From contig CALRHD010000006.1 of the NCBI GenBank assembly GCA_943359325.1, forward strand, positions 1-45,928: a stretch of DNA of 45,928 nucleotides. The letters run 5' to 3'. Source of the DNA: Candidatus Uhrbacteria bacterium (lineage in GTDB: Bacteria; Patescibacteriota; Patescibacteriia; UBA9934). The first letter of the stretch is position 1. Each line of letters begins with the position of its first letter. Made by a program: the position numbers and the translations under genes. The notes under the pieces are model-generated. The model saw only the letters and a program-made list of their open reading frames with translations. It was not told the origin of the DNA and made no database searches. Positions 6,480-15,699 of the stretch are shown piece after piece.

Positions 6480-7449
6480 CGATCCGTCGTCTCACGGCGG
6501 TGTTGCACGCTACATAGACGCAATAGCAAAAACGTTTTCAAACGTTCGTGTTGTATTTGTCGACATCAAACATCTCACCCGATTTTTTTGGAACGCATAT
6601 CACGAATATGACGAGTTGTGGGTGCATCACGTTTTGCCGATCGGTACGCGCGCATGGATGTACCGAATGTGTGGGGGAAAACCCTATGTGATTTTTCTGC
6701 ATGGTCTTGATTTCGACCTTGCACGTCGCAATGTCTGGAAGCGTTGGCTCACGCGCCGCATTCTTCGCAACGCAAAAAACGTCGTGACGAATTCACATGC
6801 ACTCGCGAACGAGGTCGCTCTATTCGCGAGTATTCCCGATCCGCTTGTCGTCTATCCGTGCGTCGACGATGCACTTGTTGCTGCTGCATGTACTATCCTC
6901 CCATCCCACTATCCTCTCATCCCACTTCGCCTCCTCACTGTAGGACGATTGGTAGAACGCAAGGGTCATCTTACGGTTATTGAGGCAATAAAAGACGATG
7001 ATCGTTTTTCGTATACGATTGTGGGTGACGGGGAAATGAAGGAAGAGATTCAACAAAAAATTCGTGAGTATGCGCTTGAGGATCGTGTGCAGATTCACGG
7101 TAACGTCGACAATGTCGCGCTGGCGAATTTCTACATGAACGCCGATGTGTTTGTGATGCCTTCGCACAAATCCGCGAGCGATCGAGAGGGTTTTGGCATC
7201 GTCTATCTTGAAGCGGCGTTATTCGGTTTACCTGTTATTGCGGTGCGTCAGCCCGGAGTCGACGAGGCGGTTGTTGACGGTGAAACGGGTGTGTGTATCG
7301 AGGACGCTGTTGCTGTATTGCAGAGTACACTGAGACACATGGTGACCGACCCGACACGTGTAGGTGAAATGGGTTTGCGGGGCAGGGAGCGCGTGCTTGC
7401 CGAATTTACGCGTGAGAAGCAATTTGGTAGGCTTCGAGAGTTACTATGA
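6454..7449 (+). CDS. Glycosyltransferase family 4
   Basis: 331 residues, GT-B fold. The N-terminal half starts MRILLPTLDDPSSHGGVARYI, the usual acceptor-side glycine loop; the C-terminal half has LLTVGRLVERKGHLTVIEAI and the E-x7-E region DREGFGIVYLEAALFGLPVI that binds the sugar nucleotide. GT4 enzymes are retaining and act at the cytoplasmic face of the membrane. The start overlaps the flippase by 26 nt and the stop overlaps the next glycosyltransferase by 4 nt (ATGA), so the genes are translationally coupled. Donor and acceptor are unknown. Confidence 0.88.
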   Translation: MRILLPTLDDPSSHGGVARYIDAIAKTFSNVRVVFVDIKHLTRFFWNAYHEYDELWVHHVLPIGTRAWMYRMCGGKPYVIFLHGLDFDLARRNVWKRWLTRRILRNAKNVVTNSHALANEVALFASIPDPLVVYPCVDDALVAAACTILPSHYPLIPLRLLTVGRLVERKGHLTVIEAIKDDDRFSYTIVGDGEMKEEIQQKIREYALEDRVQIHGNVDNVALANFYMNADVFVMPSHKSASDREGFGIVYLEAALFGLPVIAVRQPGVDEAVVDGETGVCIEDAVAVLQSTLRHMVTDPTRVGEMGLRGRERVLAEFTREKQFGRLRELL

Positions 7450-8195
7450 AATCGCTTGTTTCCATCATCATCCCAACGTATCAACACGCACGAATCTTGC
7501 CGCAGTGTTTGGATTCTGTATTTCTACAAACGTACCCCGACATTGAAGTCATTGTGGTTGATGACGGCTCGACAGACGACACGCAGGACGTGCTTCGGTT
7601 GTATGCCGATCGTGTCACAATCATTGCGCAGAAAAATAGTGGGTCGAACAGAGCGCGCAATAGAGGTTTCGCAGCATCGTACGGCACATATATCATTTTC
7701 GTCGATGCGGATGTCATTATGCACCCCGAAATGATTGCACGATGTGTTGCAGCGCTTGACGATGACCGTGAGGCGAGCATTGCATATAGTGATTTCCGTT
7801 TCGGGTGGAAGCGGTTTTTCACGCCAACATGGGACGCCGAGCGATTGCATCGAATGAATTATATTCATACAACCTCACTTATTCGCCGTAGCGCCTTTCC
7901 AGGGTTCGACGAGTCAATTCGTCGATTTCAGGATTGGGATGTATGGCTGACCATGCTCGAACAAAAAAAACGTGGCGTGAAAGTCGACGGTATTTTGTTT
8001 CATTGTATCATTGACGGCGTATCGCGGATTGGTTCGTCGTGGCTGCCGTCGTTTGTGTACCGCCTTCCGTGGCACATGTTGCCGTGGGTTCCACAGCGCA
8101 TTGCGAAGTATGAGGAGGCACGTGATGTCATTTTGGCGAAGCATCATAGCGACCAAGCCGCGAGTGGTACTTTTCACGACTCGTGGAGGAAATAG
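7446..8195 (+). CDS. Glycosyltransferase family 2
   Basis: 249 residues with the GT-A fold: VSIIIPTYQHARILPQCLDS at the start, the nucleotide-binding VVDDGSTDDT at about 38-47, the DxD-type FVDADV near 89, and an aromatic-rich acceptor region with FQDWDVWLTML (catalytic-base-type ED/QDWD motif). Soluble, without membrane helices, so probably membrane-associated through partners. GT2 enzymes are inverting and add sugars to lipid-linked glycans. Overlaps the previous gene by 4 nt. Confidence 0.87.
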   Translation: MKSLVSIIIPTYQHARILPQCLDSVFLQTYPDIEVIVVDDGSTDDTQDVLRLYADRVTIIAQKNSGSNRARNRGFAASYGTYIIFVDADVIMHPEMIARCVAALDDDREASIAYSDFRFGWKRFFTPTWDAERLHRMNYIHTTSLIRRSAFPGFDESIRRFQDWDVWLTMLEQKKRGVKVDGILFHCIIDGVSRIGSSWLPSFVYRLPWHMLPWVPQRIAKYEEARDVILAKHHSDQAASGTFHDSWRK

Positions 8196-8318
8196 CACGA
8201 TTCAGTCGTCGAGTCCTATTCAGGATATATTCGACGATCGTAAGAGTGCTCCTCCGCGATGTCGGGAAAACGTACCCGAGCGGCGTAGGGAGCGTAGATA
8301 AAACTTGTACAAGACATT
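8196..8318. other. Spacer between two glycosyltransferase genes
   Basis: A 123-bp non-coding gap, the largest inside the polysaccharide cluster. I see a TTGTACAAG palindrome at 8305-8313 just before the next ATG, but no convincing promoter, terminator or open frame. Confidence 0.4.
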
Positions 8319-9167
8319 ATGCCAACACTCTCCATTGTCATTCTCACATACCACGAAGACATCGCCGTATTGCGCGATTGTTTTTCGAGTGTACGCGATT
8401 CGATTGGAGTTTCACCGGAAATTTTTGTGGTCGACAATGCACTGCGCGAAGAAACGGAAGAACTACTTTTTGAGATTCTCCCAAGCGCAACATACATACC
8501 GAACGCCGAGAATCGTGGGTTCGCAGCAGGTGTGAATCAGGGCATGCAAAAAAGCACGGGGAAGTACGTGCTGCTTCTGAATCCTGATACCGTACTACCA
8601 CCCGTCACACTTTCAAAAATGCTCGACTACATGGAGCGAGATGCCGGTGTTGGTATTGGCAGTTGCATCATTCGTTATCCCGACGGAAAGCTACAGGAAA
8701 GCATTCGACGGTTCCCGACGCTCATAGATCAGCTTGTGGTAATGTCGAAATTGCCGCATATTTTTCCACAACTCCTTGATCGCTATATGATGCGCGATGC
8801 CGACCCCGAGGCAACGAATGATGTGGACAGCATCATGGGCGCGTTCATGATGATTCGTCGCGGCGTCATCGATCATATAGGGCTTTTTGACGAGCGCTAT
8901 TTTATCTGGTTCGAAGAGGTTGATTATTGTAAAATGACGAAGGACGCGGGCTTCGCCATTCGTTCGTACGGCGATTGTCACATTGTGCATCACAAAGGGC
9001 ATGCATTCAGTAAGCTCGCGACTATTCGCAAGCAACGCTGGATTCGCGAAAGCATGCGAAAGTATTTCGCGAAGCACCATGGGCGTCTACCAAATCTTGT
9101 ACTCTGGTTGCTCGCACCGATATTTATCACCCTTGCATATTGCACCGCCATTATCAAGCGTCGCTAA
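8319..9167 (+). CDS. Glycosyltransferase family 2, rhamnosyltransferase-like
   Basis: 282 residues. GT-A motifs: LSIVILTYHEDIAVLRDCF, FVVDNA (about 36-41), NRGFAAGVNQGMQKSTG, the metal-site LLNPDT near 87, and the downstream SIMGAFMMIRRGVIDHIGLFDERYFIWFEEVDYC, which is typical of WbbL-type rhamnosyltransferases. The C-terminus (LVLWLLAPIFITLAYCTAII) is one membrane helix. Likely adds a deoxyhexose to the surface glycan on the cytoplasmic side; the sugar assignment is inference. Begins after a 123-bp gap and ends 3 nt before the O-antigen ligase gene. Confidence 0.87.
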   Translation: MPTLSIVILTYHEDIAVLRDCFSSVRDSIGVSPEIFVVDNALREETEELLFEILPSATYIPNAENRGFAAGVNQGMQKSTGKYVLLLNPDTVLPPVTLSKMLDYMERDAGVGIGSCIIRYPDGKLQESIRRFPTLIDQLVVMSKLPHIFPQLLDRYMMRDADPEATNDVDSIMGAFMMIRRGVIDHIGLFDERYFIWFEEVDYCKMTKDAGFAIRSYGDCHIVHHKGHAFSKLATIRKQRWIRESMRKYFAKHHGRLPNLVLWLLAPIFITLAYCTAIIKRR

Positions 9168-9170
9168 CCT

Positions 9171-10760
9171 ATGTTTGCAAAACAGTTTTTCGGAAAAATA
9201 TCGTGGGTCGTCATTTTGGTCGTGGCAGCGATGCATGCCATCGCTATTCCGTTACAGCACGCACAAACTCCATCGCTTATCGCGCTCATGCTCATGGGCA
9301 TTCTGGTCGCAGTTATTTCGTGGCGATCATTGTCGACAGGGTTGCTTATTGCGTTTGCCGAAATCATGGTCGGCGGGCACGGACATCTTATCGACGCGAG
9401 TGTCGGAGGTTTTGCGGTGTCGCTTCGTATTGTCATTTTTGCAGCGGTCATGTTCGCATGGCTTATTTTATTGTTACAGCGTCGTGTTACGCCGAAATTT
9501 TTTCCTTATCGCGACATTCCGTTCCTCATGCTCGGCACGGCGGTTGTTATTGCGACAGCGACAGGCGTTCTCCATAACACACCTGGCAACATGTTCGACG
9601 ACATGAATGGTTACCTCACTATTCTGTACATTCTGCCCATGGTGAGCGTTCTATGGGACCAGAATTTTAAACGCCAATTGCTTCATGTTTTATGCGGAAG
9701 TGCCGCGTGGATTGCGGTGTCGACACTTCTTGCTGTTTTTCTTTTTACACATCTTCCCGGCCTTGCGCTTCATGATGTGTATCGGTTTGTTCGTGACGCA
9801 CGTTTGGCAGAAGTGACGCTGCTTACCACCCCGTCGTGGTTCGTTGGTCATCTGTTGTCGACAGATGCGCCATGGTATTTCCGCGTTTTTGCTCCTGGGC
9901 AGTTTTTTACTTTGGCGACGGCGCTACTTCTTGGTGCGGCACGTTTCGTGCTGTGGCGTGACGGAAAAATGCCCATTGGCGCTCGCATACTGTTCAGTTT
10001 GTGTGCTGCAACATTCATCGCGAGTCTTTCTCGCAGTTTCTTTCTCGGTGCATTCGTGGGCGGCACGGTGATGTTTGTAACCGTGATCGCTAACATACCA
10101 CGTCCACTCATGCGCAACGTCCGACACATCACCTCGCTTACGCTACTGACATTTTTTGGTATAGGATTATTTTGGGGTGTGATTGCGTTTCCTTGGCCGC
10201 ATCACCCCGATTTACGTGACGCAGCGTTCTACCAAGAAGAGAGCGGCGATGCACGCGGCATGGCAGTTTCGAGTCGATGGAATTTACTGTATCCGATGTG
10301 GGAAGCAATTATTGCACATCCGATTGTCGGCAACGGCTTTGGCACGGAGGTGACATTTATTTCCGACGACCCGCGGGTTCGCGAAATCACTCCCACGGGC
10401 GAATGGACGACGTATCGATTCGAGTGGGGCTATCAAGACATCTGGCTTAAAATGGGGTTGCTTGGACTCGCGGCATTTATTGCGTACGCGATTGTGTTGA
10501 CACAAGCATTTCGGTTTACTGTTCGCACGCAGGGTAATCGATGGATTGCTATTGGACTCTACTCGGGCGCAGTTGCACTCTTCGCGGCACACGCATTCTC
10601 ACCGTACCTCAATCATCCTATCGGGCTCGGTTTCATGTTATTTATTCTTCCGTTCTTTGATTGGAAGGGAACACTCTCCGCAATTGAAGTAAAGGATCGT
10701 CAGCGCGTTCATGTTTCGCTGGCCATGCCACGACCTATTGCAGCCATGCACAAAGACTAG
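9171..10760 (+). CDS. O-antigen ligase/polymerase family membrane protein
   Basis: 529 residues, about 12 membrane helices. The large loop in the second half carries SSRWNLLYPMWEAIIAHPIVGNGFG, the Wzy_C/WaaL-type signature, followed by WLKMGLLGLAAFIAYAIV and HPIGLGFMLFILPFF. The family joins or transfers lipid-linked glycans on the outer face of the membrane. In a cell likely to lack lipopolysaccharide it would polymerise a surface glycan or attach it to another lipid or protein; that is inference. Third-last to second-last position in the cluster, before the ABC exporter. Confidence 0.85.
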   Translation: MFAKQFFGKISWVVILVVAAMHAIAIPLQHAQTPSLIALMLMGILVAVISWRSLSTGLLIAFAEIMVGGHGHLIDASVGGFAVSLRIVIFAAVMFAWLILLLQRRVTPKFFPYRDIPFLMLGTAVVIATATGVLHNTPGNMFDDMNGYLTILYILPMVSVLWDQNFKRQLLHVLCGSAAWIAVSTLLAVFLFTHLPGLALHDVYRFVRDARLAEVTLLTTPSWFVGHLLSTDAPWYFRVFAPGQFFTLATALLLGAARFVLWRDGKMPIGARILFSLCAATFIASLSRSFFLGAFVGGTVMFVTVIANIPRPLMRNVRHITSLTLLTFFGIGLFWGVIAFPWPHHPDLRDAAFYQEESGDARGMAVSSRWNLLYPMWEAIIAHPIVGNGFGTEVTFISDDPRVREITPTGEWTTYRFEWGYQDIWLKMGLLGLAAFIAYAIVLTQAFRFTVRTQGNRWIAIGLYSGAVALFAAHAFSPYLNHPIGLGFMLFILPFFDWKGTLSAIEVKDRQRVHVSLAMPRPIAAMHKD

Positions 10761-10765
10761 TGGCG

Positions 10766-10774
10766 TGATACAAT
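10766..10774 (+). promoter_or_regulatory. Extended -10 promoter of the ABC exporter gene
   Basis: TGA followed by TACAAT (10769-10774), 9 nt before the ATG at 10784; no -35 match at the right distance. It lies in the 23-bp gap after the O-antigen ligase gene. A start near 10781 would leave a leader of about 3 nt. Confidence 0.4.
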
Positions 10775-10783
10775 TATGCGCGT

Positions 10784-12535
10784 ATGTCTTCTGCGGCAAC
10801 GCTGCGTGTATTTTGGCGTCATGCAATTCGTTATAAATGGACGATGGCGTTGTTGACGTTTGCAATTGTTGCGCTCAACATCGTCGAACTTTTTCTTCCT
10901 GTTTTTTATAAACGACTTGTTGATGTTGCGACAACCTTGCCGCTCGGCACCGCGCTTCGTGATGCACTTATCGCTGTGCTCCTCAGCATTGCTGCGCTGA
11001 ATATTGCGCGCTGGGCGATGTTTCGCATTGCCGCATTCACGAACAATCGTTTTCAACCTCGGGTCATGATCGACCTCGAGCGTTCGGCATTTTCGTACCT
11101 TCTTGGTCATTCCTATCGCTTTTTTAGTAATGCGTTCGCTGGAGCGCTCGTTCGAAAAGTCCATCGCCTTTCACGTGGTTTTGAAATGTTCGCCGACCAA
11201 ATCTTTTGGCGTTTTCTCAATGTCATTACGTTGACAACAGGCATGCTTGTCTTGTTTGCAATTCGTGCGCCAATACTTGCGGTTGTGCTCGCGGTATGGG
11301 TCGCGCTCTTCGTGACGGTCAACGTTATCTATTCTCGCTGGAAAATGCGCTATGACACACAGCGTGCCGCGCTCGATTCTGAAGCAACGGCGGTGTTGTC
11401 CGACGCAATTGCAAACGCCGCAACAATCCAGCAGTTTAACGGTACGCGGTTCGAGGAGGGCACGTTTCACGGCATCACCGAGCGTTTGCGTCGCATTTAC
11501 ACGTTTACATGGAACCTGGGTGAAATGAATGACGCAATTCAATTTGCGTTCATGGTGTTGCTCGAAATTGTTGCAATGTATATCGTCATCAACGGCTATG
11601 CGGCAGGCGTGTTGACGATTGGCGACTTCATTCTCATTCACGTTGCACTCGCGCAGTTGTTCGATAGGCTGTGGGACTTTGGCCGTGTGATACGTCACGT
11701 CTACGAATCGATTGCCGACGCGCAGGAGATGGTCGATATTTTCGAGATGCCGTATGAATTGGTCGACGCGCCACATGCACAAGCGCTTGCGGTGCATTCG
11801 GGTGCAATTAATTTCAATGCCGTATCGTTTGGCTACACTGCGCAACACGAAATTCTCCGCGACTTTACACTGTCGGTTGCTGCACACGAAAAAATTGCAT
11901 TCATCGGGCCGTCGGGTGCAGGGAAGTCGACGATTATTAAGGTGCTATTGCGTTTGTTTGACGTTACAGACGGTTCGATTGAAATCGACGGGCAAAATAT
12001 TGCAATGGTAACACAAGAAAGTTTGCGTGACGCCATCGCGCTTGTGCCGCAGGACCCGGCGCTGTTCCACCGTTCGCTCATGGAAAACATTCGTTACGGC
12101 AGGCGCGACGCGTCGAACGCCGAGGTGATTGAAGCGGCAAAGCAAGCGCATTGTGATGAGTTTATTTCTCACCTTCCAAATGGCTACGACACAATGGTTG
12201 GAGAGCGCGGCATAAAACTTTCGGGCGGCGAGCGTCAACGTGTTGCCATCGCGCGAGCAATTTTAAAAAATGCACCAATCCTTGTGCTCGACGAAGCAAC
12301 GTCGAGTCTCGACAGCGAAAGCGAGTCACTGATTCAGTCGGCATTGAAGGTGCTTATGGTTGGCAAAACCGTTGTTGTTATCGCACATCGTTTGTCGACG
12401 ATTATGCTGATGGACCGTATTGTCGTTATTGAACAGGGTGGTGTTGCAGACATGGGAACGCACGAAGAATTGCTCAAACGAAAAGGAACGTATGCAAAAC
12501 TCTGGAATATTCAGGCGGGTGGGTTTTTACGATAA
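10784..12535 (+). CDS. ABC exporter, fused membrane and ATPase domains
   Basis: 583 residues. The N-terminal ~330 residues form a six-helix ABC exporter membrane domain; the rest is the nucleotide-binding domain with Walker A GPSGAGKST (about 383-391), Q-loop VPQDPALF, signature LSGGERQR, Walker B ILVLDEAT and H-loop AHRLST. Such half-transporters work as dimers and export lipids, lipid-linked glycans, peptides or drugs. Position at the end of the polysaccharide cluster suggests glycolipid export, but an unrelated exporter cannot be excluded. The last 9 nt overlap the convergent fmt gene. Confidence 0.9.
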   Translation: MSSAATLRVFWRHAIRYKWTMALLTFAIVALNIVELFLPVFYKRLVDVATTLPLGTALRDALIAVLLSIAALNIARWAMFRIAAFTNNRFQPRVMIDLERSAFSYLLGHSYRFFSNAFAGALVRKVHRLSRGFEMFADQIFWRFLNVITLTTGMLVLFAIRAPILAVVLAVWVALFVTVNVIYSRWKMRYDTQRAALDSEATAVLSDAIANAATIQQFNGTRFEEGTFHGITERLRRIYTFTWNLGEMNDAIQFAFMVLLEIVAMYIVINGYAAGVLTIGDFILIHVALAQLFDRLWDFGRVIRHVYESIADAQEMVDIFEMPYELVDAPHAQALAVHSGAINFNAVSFGYTAQHEILRDFTLSVAAHEKIAFIGPSGAGKSTIIKVLLRLFDVTDGSIEIDGQNIAMVTQESLRDAIALVPQDPALFHRSLMENIRYGRRDASNAEVIEAAKQAHCDEFISHLPNGYDTMVGERGIKLSGGERQRVAIARAILKNAPILVLDEATSSLDSESESLIQSALKVLMVGKTVVVIAHRLSTIMLMDRIVVIEQGGVADMGTHEELLKRKGTYAKLWNIQAGGFLR

Positions 12536-13462
12536 TGTTGCGCCGTCAATGTCCATATGACCCTGTAAAAATGCGTTCGCTGACATACGTTTGCCACCAG
12601 CGGGCTGGAGCTCGAGGATTTCGAGCGCGGTGGTTGCGGTGCCAATCATGATTCGATCGGTGAGCATTTGTACGACGCCGGGATCGAGGTGTTCGGTATC
12701 GATGCGTGCAGAAAGAATCTTTAGCGTCAGTTCTTTTCCATCATGCTTCCAGACAGCGAACGTGCCAGGCCACGGCGTGTACGCGCGGATTTTTGCGTCG
12801 ATAGCCTCAGCAGATTGCGACCAGTCAATGTGACCGTCCTCGCGTGAGAGCATCTTGCAAAATGTTGCATCGGGGTGATTTTGTTCTTGCGGCGTGACTG
12901 TTCCCGCAAAGAATCTTTTGAGTGTATTGATGAGCAGCGGCACGCCGTGCACAACGACTTTTTGTGTGAGCGACGCTGATGTTTCATTGGGAGCGATCGA
13001 GAACGACGTTTGCGCAAGGATTGGCCCGTGATCCATATCTGCATCGATCTGCATAATCGTGACCCCTGTTTCTTTTTCTCCGTTCACAATCGCGGAAATA
13101 ATGGGCGAGGGGCCACGGAGTTTTGGAAGGAGCGACGGGTGGACATTTACACAACCGAGTTTTGGAATATCAAGAATAGCTTGCGGGATAATGCGACCGT
13201 AGGCAATGACGACAAAAAGGTCTGCGTTGAGATTTATGAGCGCGTCGAAAAACGTGGCATCTTTTAATTTTGTAGGTTGAAAAACGGGGACGTTGTGTTC
13301 GCCTGCAACAGCTTTCGTTGGCGGAGGTGTGAGGACTTTTTTGCGACCTTGCAGTTCGTCTGTTTGCGTCACGACGCCGACAACATCAATCTCCGCATCG
13401 GCAATGAGTGCGCGAAGAAAATCAGCGGAGAATTCGGGCGTGCCAAAGTACACTATTTTCAT
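12527..13462 (-). CDS. fmt: Methionyl-tRNA formyltransferase
   Basis: 311 residues. It formylates initiator Met-tRNA with 10-formyl-THF. N-terminal formyltransferase domain: MKIVYFGTPEFSADFLRAL, the catalytic NVHPSLLP (Asn and His) and MDHGPIL with the catalytic Asp. The usual RWRGAAPI loop that follows is LRGPSPI here. A C-terminal OB-type domain follows (IRAYTPWPGTFAVW). Its start overlaps the def stop by 4 nt, so the formylating and deformylating enzymes are coupled. Its 3' end overlaps the convergent ABC exporter gene by 9 nt. Confidence 0.96.
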   Translation of the reverse strand: MKIVYFGTPEFSADFLRALIADAEIDVVGVVTQTDELQGRKKVLTPPPTKAVAGEHNVPVFQPTKLKDATFFDALINLNADLFVVIAYGRIIPQAILDIPKLGCVNVHPSLLPKLRGPSPIISAIVNGEKETGVTIMQIDADMDHGPILAQTSFSIAPNETSASLTQKVVVHGVPLLINTLKRFFAGTVTPQEQNHPDATFCKMLSREDGHIDWSQSAEAIDAKIRAYTPWPGTFAVWKHDGKELTLKILSARIDTEHLDPGVVQMLTDRIMIGTATTALEILELQPAGGKRMSANAFLQGHMDIDGATLS

Positions 13463-13938
13463 AGTCTCGATCGAACGTCTTTCGTGAGTTTTGTCGCCTT
13501 GTCGATGAACAGAATACCGTCGAGATGATCAATTTCATGCTGGAAGATAATTGCAGTTAATCCGTTCGCTTTGACCTCGACGTCTTCACCGAGGCGATTT
13601 TTTGCTTTTACTTTGACACTCGAATGACGCTTTACGATACCCGAAACTCCCGGAACAGAGAGGCAGCCCTCCATGCTGTCGACGATACGCACGGAGCGAG
13701 ATGTGATTTCAGGGTTAATGTATGCATGGACGCCCGATGGCGTTTCAATAATGATAATCCGTTCGCTCGCACCAACTTGCGGCGCAGCGATACCGACGCC
13801 GTTTTCTTCGACCATAGTGAGTGCAAGGGCGTCGATGAGTTCCTGCGTTTTCGCATCGACGATTGCGAAGTCTAAAACAGGCGCAGCAACTTTGCGCAGT
13901 TCAGGACTTGGTTCGTGGAGGACGTGGAGTGGTGTCAT
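13459..13938 (-). CDS. def: Peptide deformylase
   Basis: 159 residues; removes the formyl group from nascent peptides, using a metal ion. All three family motifs are intact: GVGIAAPQVG (about 48-57), EGCLSVPG with the metal-binding Cys, and QHEIDHLDG with the two metal-binding His and the catalytic Glu. The N-terminus MTPLHVLHEPSPELRKVAAPV fixes the start; the gene therefore overlaps the end of the upstream PriA-like gene by 38 nt. Together with fmt this closes the formyl-methionine cycle. Confidence 0.97.
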   Translation of the reverse strand: MTPLHVLHEPSPELRKVAAPVLDFAIVDAKTQELIDALALTMVEENGVGIAAPQVGASERIIIIETPSGVHAYINPEITSRSVRIVDSMEGCLSVPGVSGIVKRHSSVKVKAKNRLGEDVEVKANGLTAIIFQHEIDHLDGILFIDKATKLTKDVRSRL

Positions 13939-15691
13939 AGGTTTGGTCTATTGCAATGACGGCAGTGTCGGGGAGAGTAAAAAGAGGAACGAGGGAGCAA
14001 ATCTCAGACGGTGCGATACGAGCCTCTACAGTATCGTCTGTCGTTGGGGCGAAATAGGCGCCAGTTATTTGGCTGAGGGCGTCTGCATCGGCGTGGCGAA
14101 TGGTGATTCGTGCACGGTGTGGCGGCAGGCCGTAGCGTTCACGCAGTGCAGATTCTTTTTTGAGGAATGTTTCCGCATCACACATTTCTCGTACATCGTC
14201 CGCAAGCCATGTTTGTACGATGCACATGGCGTTCTGTTGCGTGGCAAATGCCACGAGTCGATGAAGATTGCGCGCAGTGTCTTCGTTGCTACGAAAATTT
14301 TCAGGGTGCATGGAAAGGTCGATAGCAAGGTCGGCGACAAGTCCAAATGTTTTTTGTGCAAATGGTACGACAATGCGTGAGAAGAAGAATTCTGTAACAA
14401 GCTGTATGCGTGCGTCGGTTTTTGATGAACCTTTTTCTACCCGTGCAATAGTGATACCGGGAAAGAGTTTTGTGAGTGACGCCTCAACGTGGGCGTTGCC
14501 AATTCCGCGCAGGGCAACGATGCCGTCGTTGCATGTGGGGCATGCTTCGGGCATATCACGTTTTTTGCTGCATCTTCCGCATGCCAAGCCCTCGGCATCA
14601 CCGCCATACACTCCGCCGCAGTCGCAACAGAGAATTGCGTCGCATTTCCGACATTGCGCTCGTTTTGCAATGCCTTTACGGTTGTAAAAAAGTAGCACGT
14701 TTTTTTGGCTCTGTAAAGCATTTTTGATCGCCTCAATGAGGGGCAGCGAGAGGAGCGGGGAATCGCTGTGCGTGTCTCTTGCGCGAAGGTCGATGATAGT
14801 TGGCGTTGGTGTTTGTGCAGAAAAAATCGTTGTCGGCATTGCAACAAATTCCTCGGGACGGGGCAGGACATCGCATGCGACAAAATGTACGGCGTGTTGC
14901 TCGGCTTGCAACCACGCAGTATTCCGTGTGTCCAGCCGCGGATTGCGGCGATCGTTAAAGTGGTCACGCGCTCCAGACGACAGTACGACAACTGCACCGA
15001 TTTTTTTCGCGGGAATGAGCGATGCCTGTCGTGTGCCAATGAGCGTGCGGATCGTTCCGTTTTTCCATGCGCGAATAATGCGTTCTCGTTGGCGTGGTGA
15101 TGTTTTGCCATGGAGCACGGTTGTCGCGTCGTCAAAACGAATCGTTCGACTCAAGACATCGGCATCACGTTCACGTGGGACGAGAATGAGGAGTTGATCG
15201 TTAATGCGCTTGCGTAAAAGTTGTGCAATACCTATAGCACCCTCGCCGGAAATTTGCACCGCAATGTTTGTATGATGCGTATTGATATCATCGAGTACAC
15301 GTTTCACGGTTTCCGCAACGTCACGATTGAGCGATATGCTTTCTGCTGCACCGTGCACCATTGCAGGCAATGAAATATCGCCGTGGAGTGTGCCAAAGAG
15401 ATGAAAGAACAGTGTCGACGGCGACTGCACAATGCTTGCTGCGATATGCTCGACGCGTGAAATGTCGCTTTCAGATAGTGCTCCACGCCAGTCGATTGTT
15501 TCAATGACACTTATTTTCCCACGAACATCTGTTGCTTCCGAAAGTGCACCCACAACGCCACGAACGTTGCGACCGTGAAATGGCATGCGTACAACGTCAC
15601 CAATTGCAGGTATCATGTCGCTCGGAATTTCGTAATCAAAAAAACCGAATCTCCTCGGGAGTCGGATAATGGGGTAGACACGAGCGAACAT
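13901..15691 (-). CDS. priA: PriA-like primosomal protein with ATPase motifs lost
   Basis: 596 residues, shorter than the usual 700-800. PriA restarts stalled replication forks as a 3'-5' helicase. Here the N-terminal DNA-binding fold and all four CxxC zinc pairs are kept (Cys347/350, 355/358, 371/374, 384/387), as are LIGTRQASLIP and the C-terminal GLVADLAIDLSMHPENF and YGLPPHRARITIRH blocks. But the Walker A site (GVTGSGKT in E. coli) reads ISGEGAIGI at about 147-155, the DEEH box reads LSSGARDHF at about 237-245, and the GSATP motif reads CDVLPRP. It should not hydrolyse ATP. It probably works as a DNA-structure or protein-loading scaffold. No frameshift, and the zinc site is intact, so it is not an obvious pseudogene. 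Confidence 0.85.
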   Translation of the reverse strand: MFARVYPIIRLPRRFGFFDYEIPSDMIPAIGDVVRMPFHGRNVRGVVGALSEATDVRGKISVIETIDWRGALSESDISRVEHIAASIVQSPSTLFFHLFGTLHGDISLPAMVHGAAESISLNRDVAETVKRVLDDINTHHTNIAVQISGEGAIGIAQLLRKRINDQLLILVPRERDADVLSRTIRFDDATTVLHGKTSPRQRERIIRAWKNGTIRTLIGTRQASLIPAKKIGAVVVLSSGARDHFNDRRNPRLDTRNTAWLQAEQHAVHFVACDVLPRPEEFVAMPTTIFSAQTPTPTIIDLRARDTHSDSPLLSLPLIEAIKNALQSQKNVLLFYNRKGIAKRAQCRKCDAILCCDCGGVYGGDAEGLACGRCSKKRDMPEACPTCNDGIVALRGIGNAHVEASLTKLFPGITIARVEKGSSKTDARIQLVTEFFFSRIVVPFAQKTFGLVADLAIDLSMHPENFRSNEDTARNLHRLVAFATQQNAMCIVQTWLADDVREMCDAETFLKKESALRERYGLPPHRARITIRHADADALSQITGAYFAPTTDDTVEARIAPSEICSLVPLFTLPDTAVIAIDQTYDTTPRPPRTKS

Positions 15692-15699
15692 GAGTAGTG

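Noticed and set aside
13901-15691. PriA-like gene as a pseudogene
   Set aside because: The frame is intact over 596 codons, the zinc ligands and C-terminal blocks are kept, and it is embedded in a tight operon.
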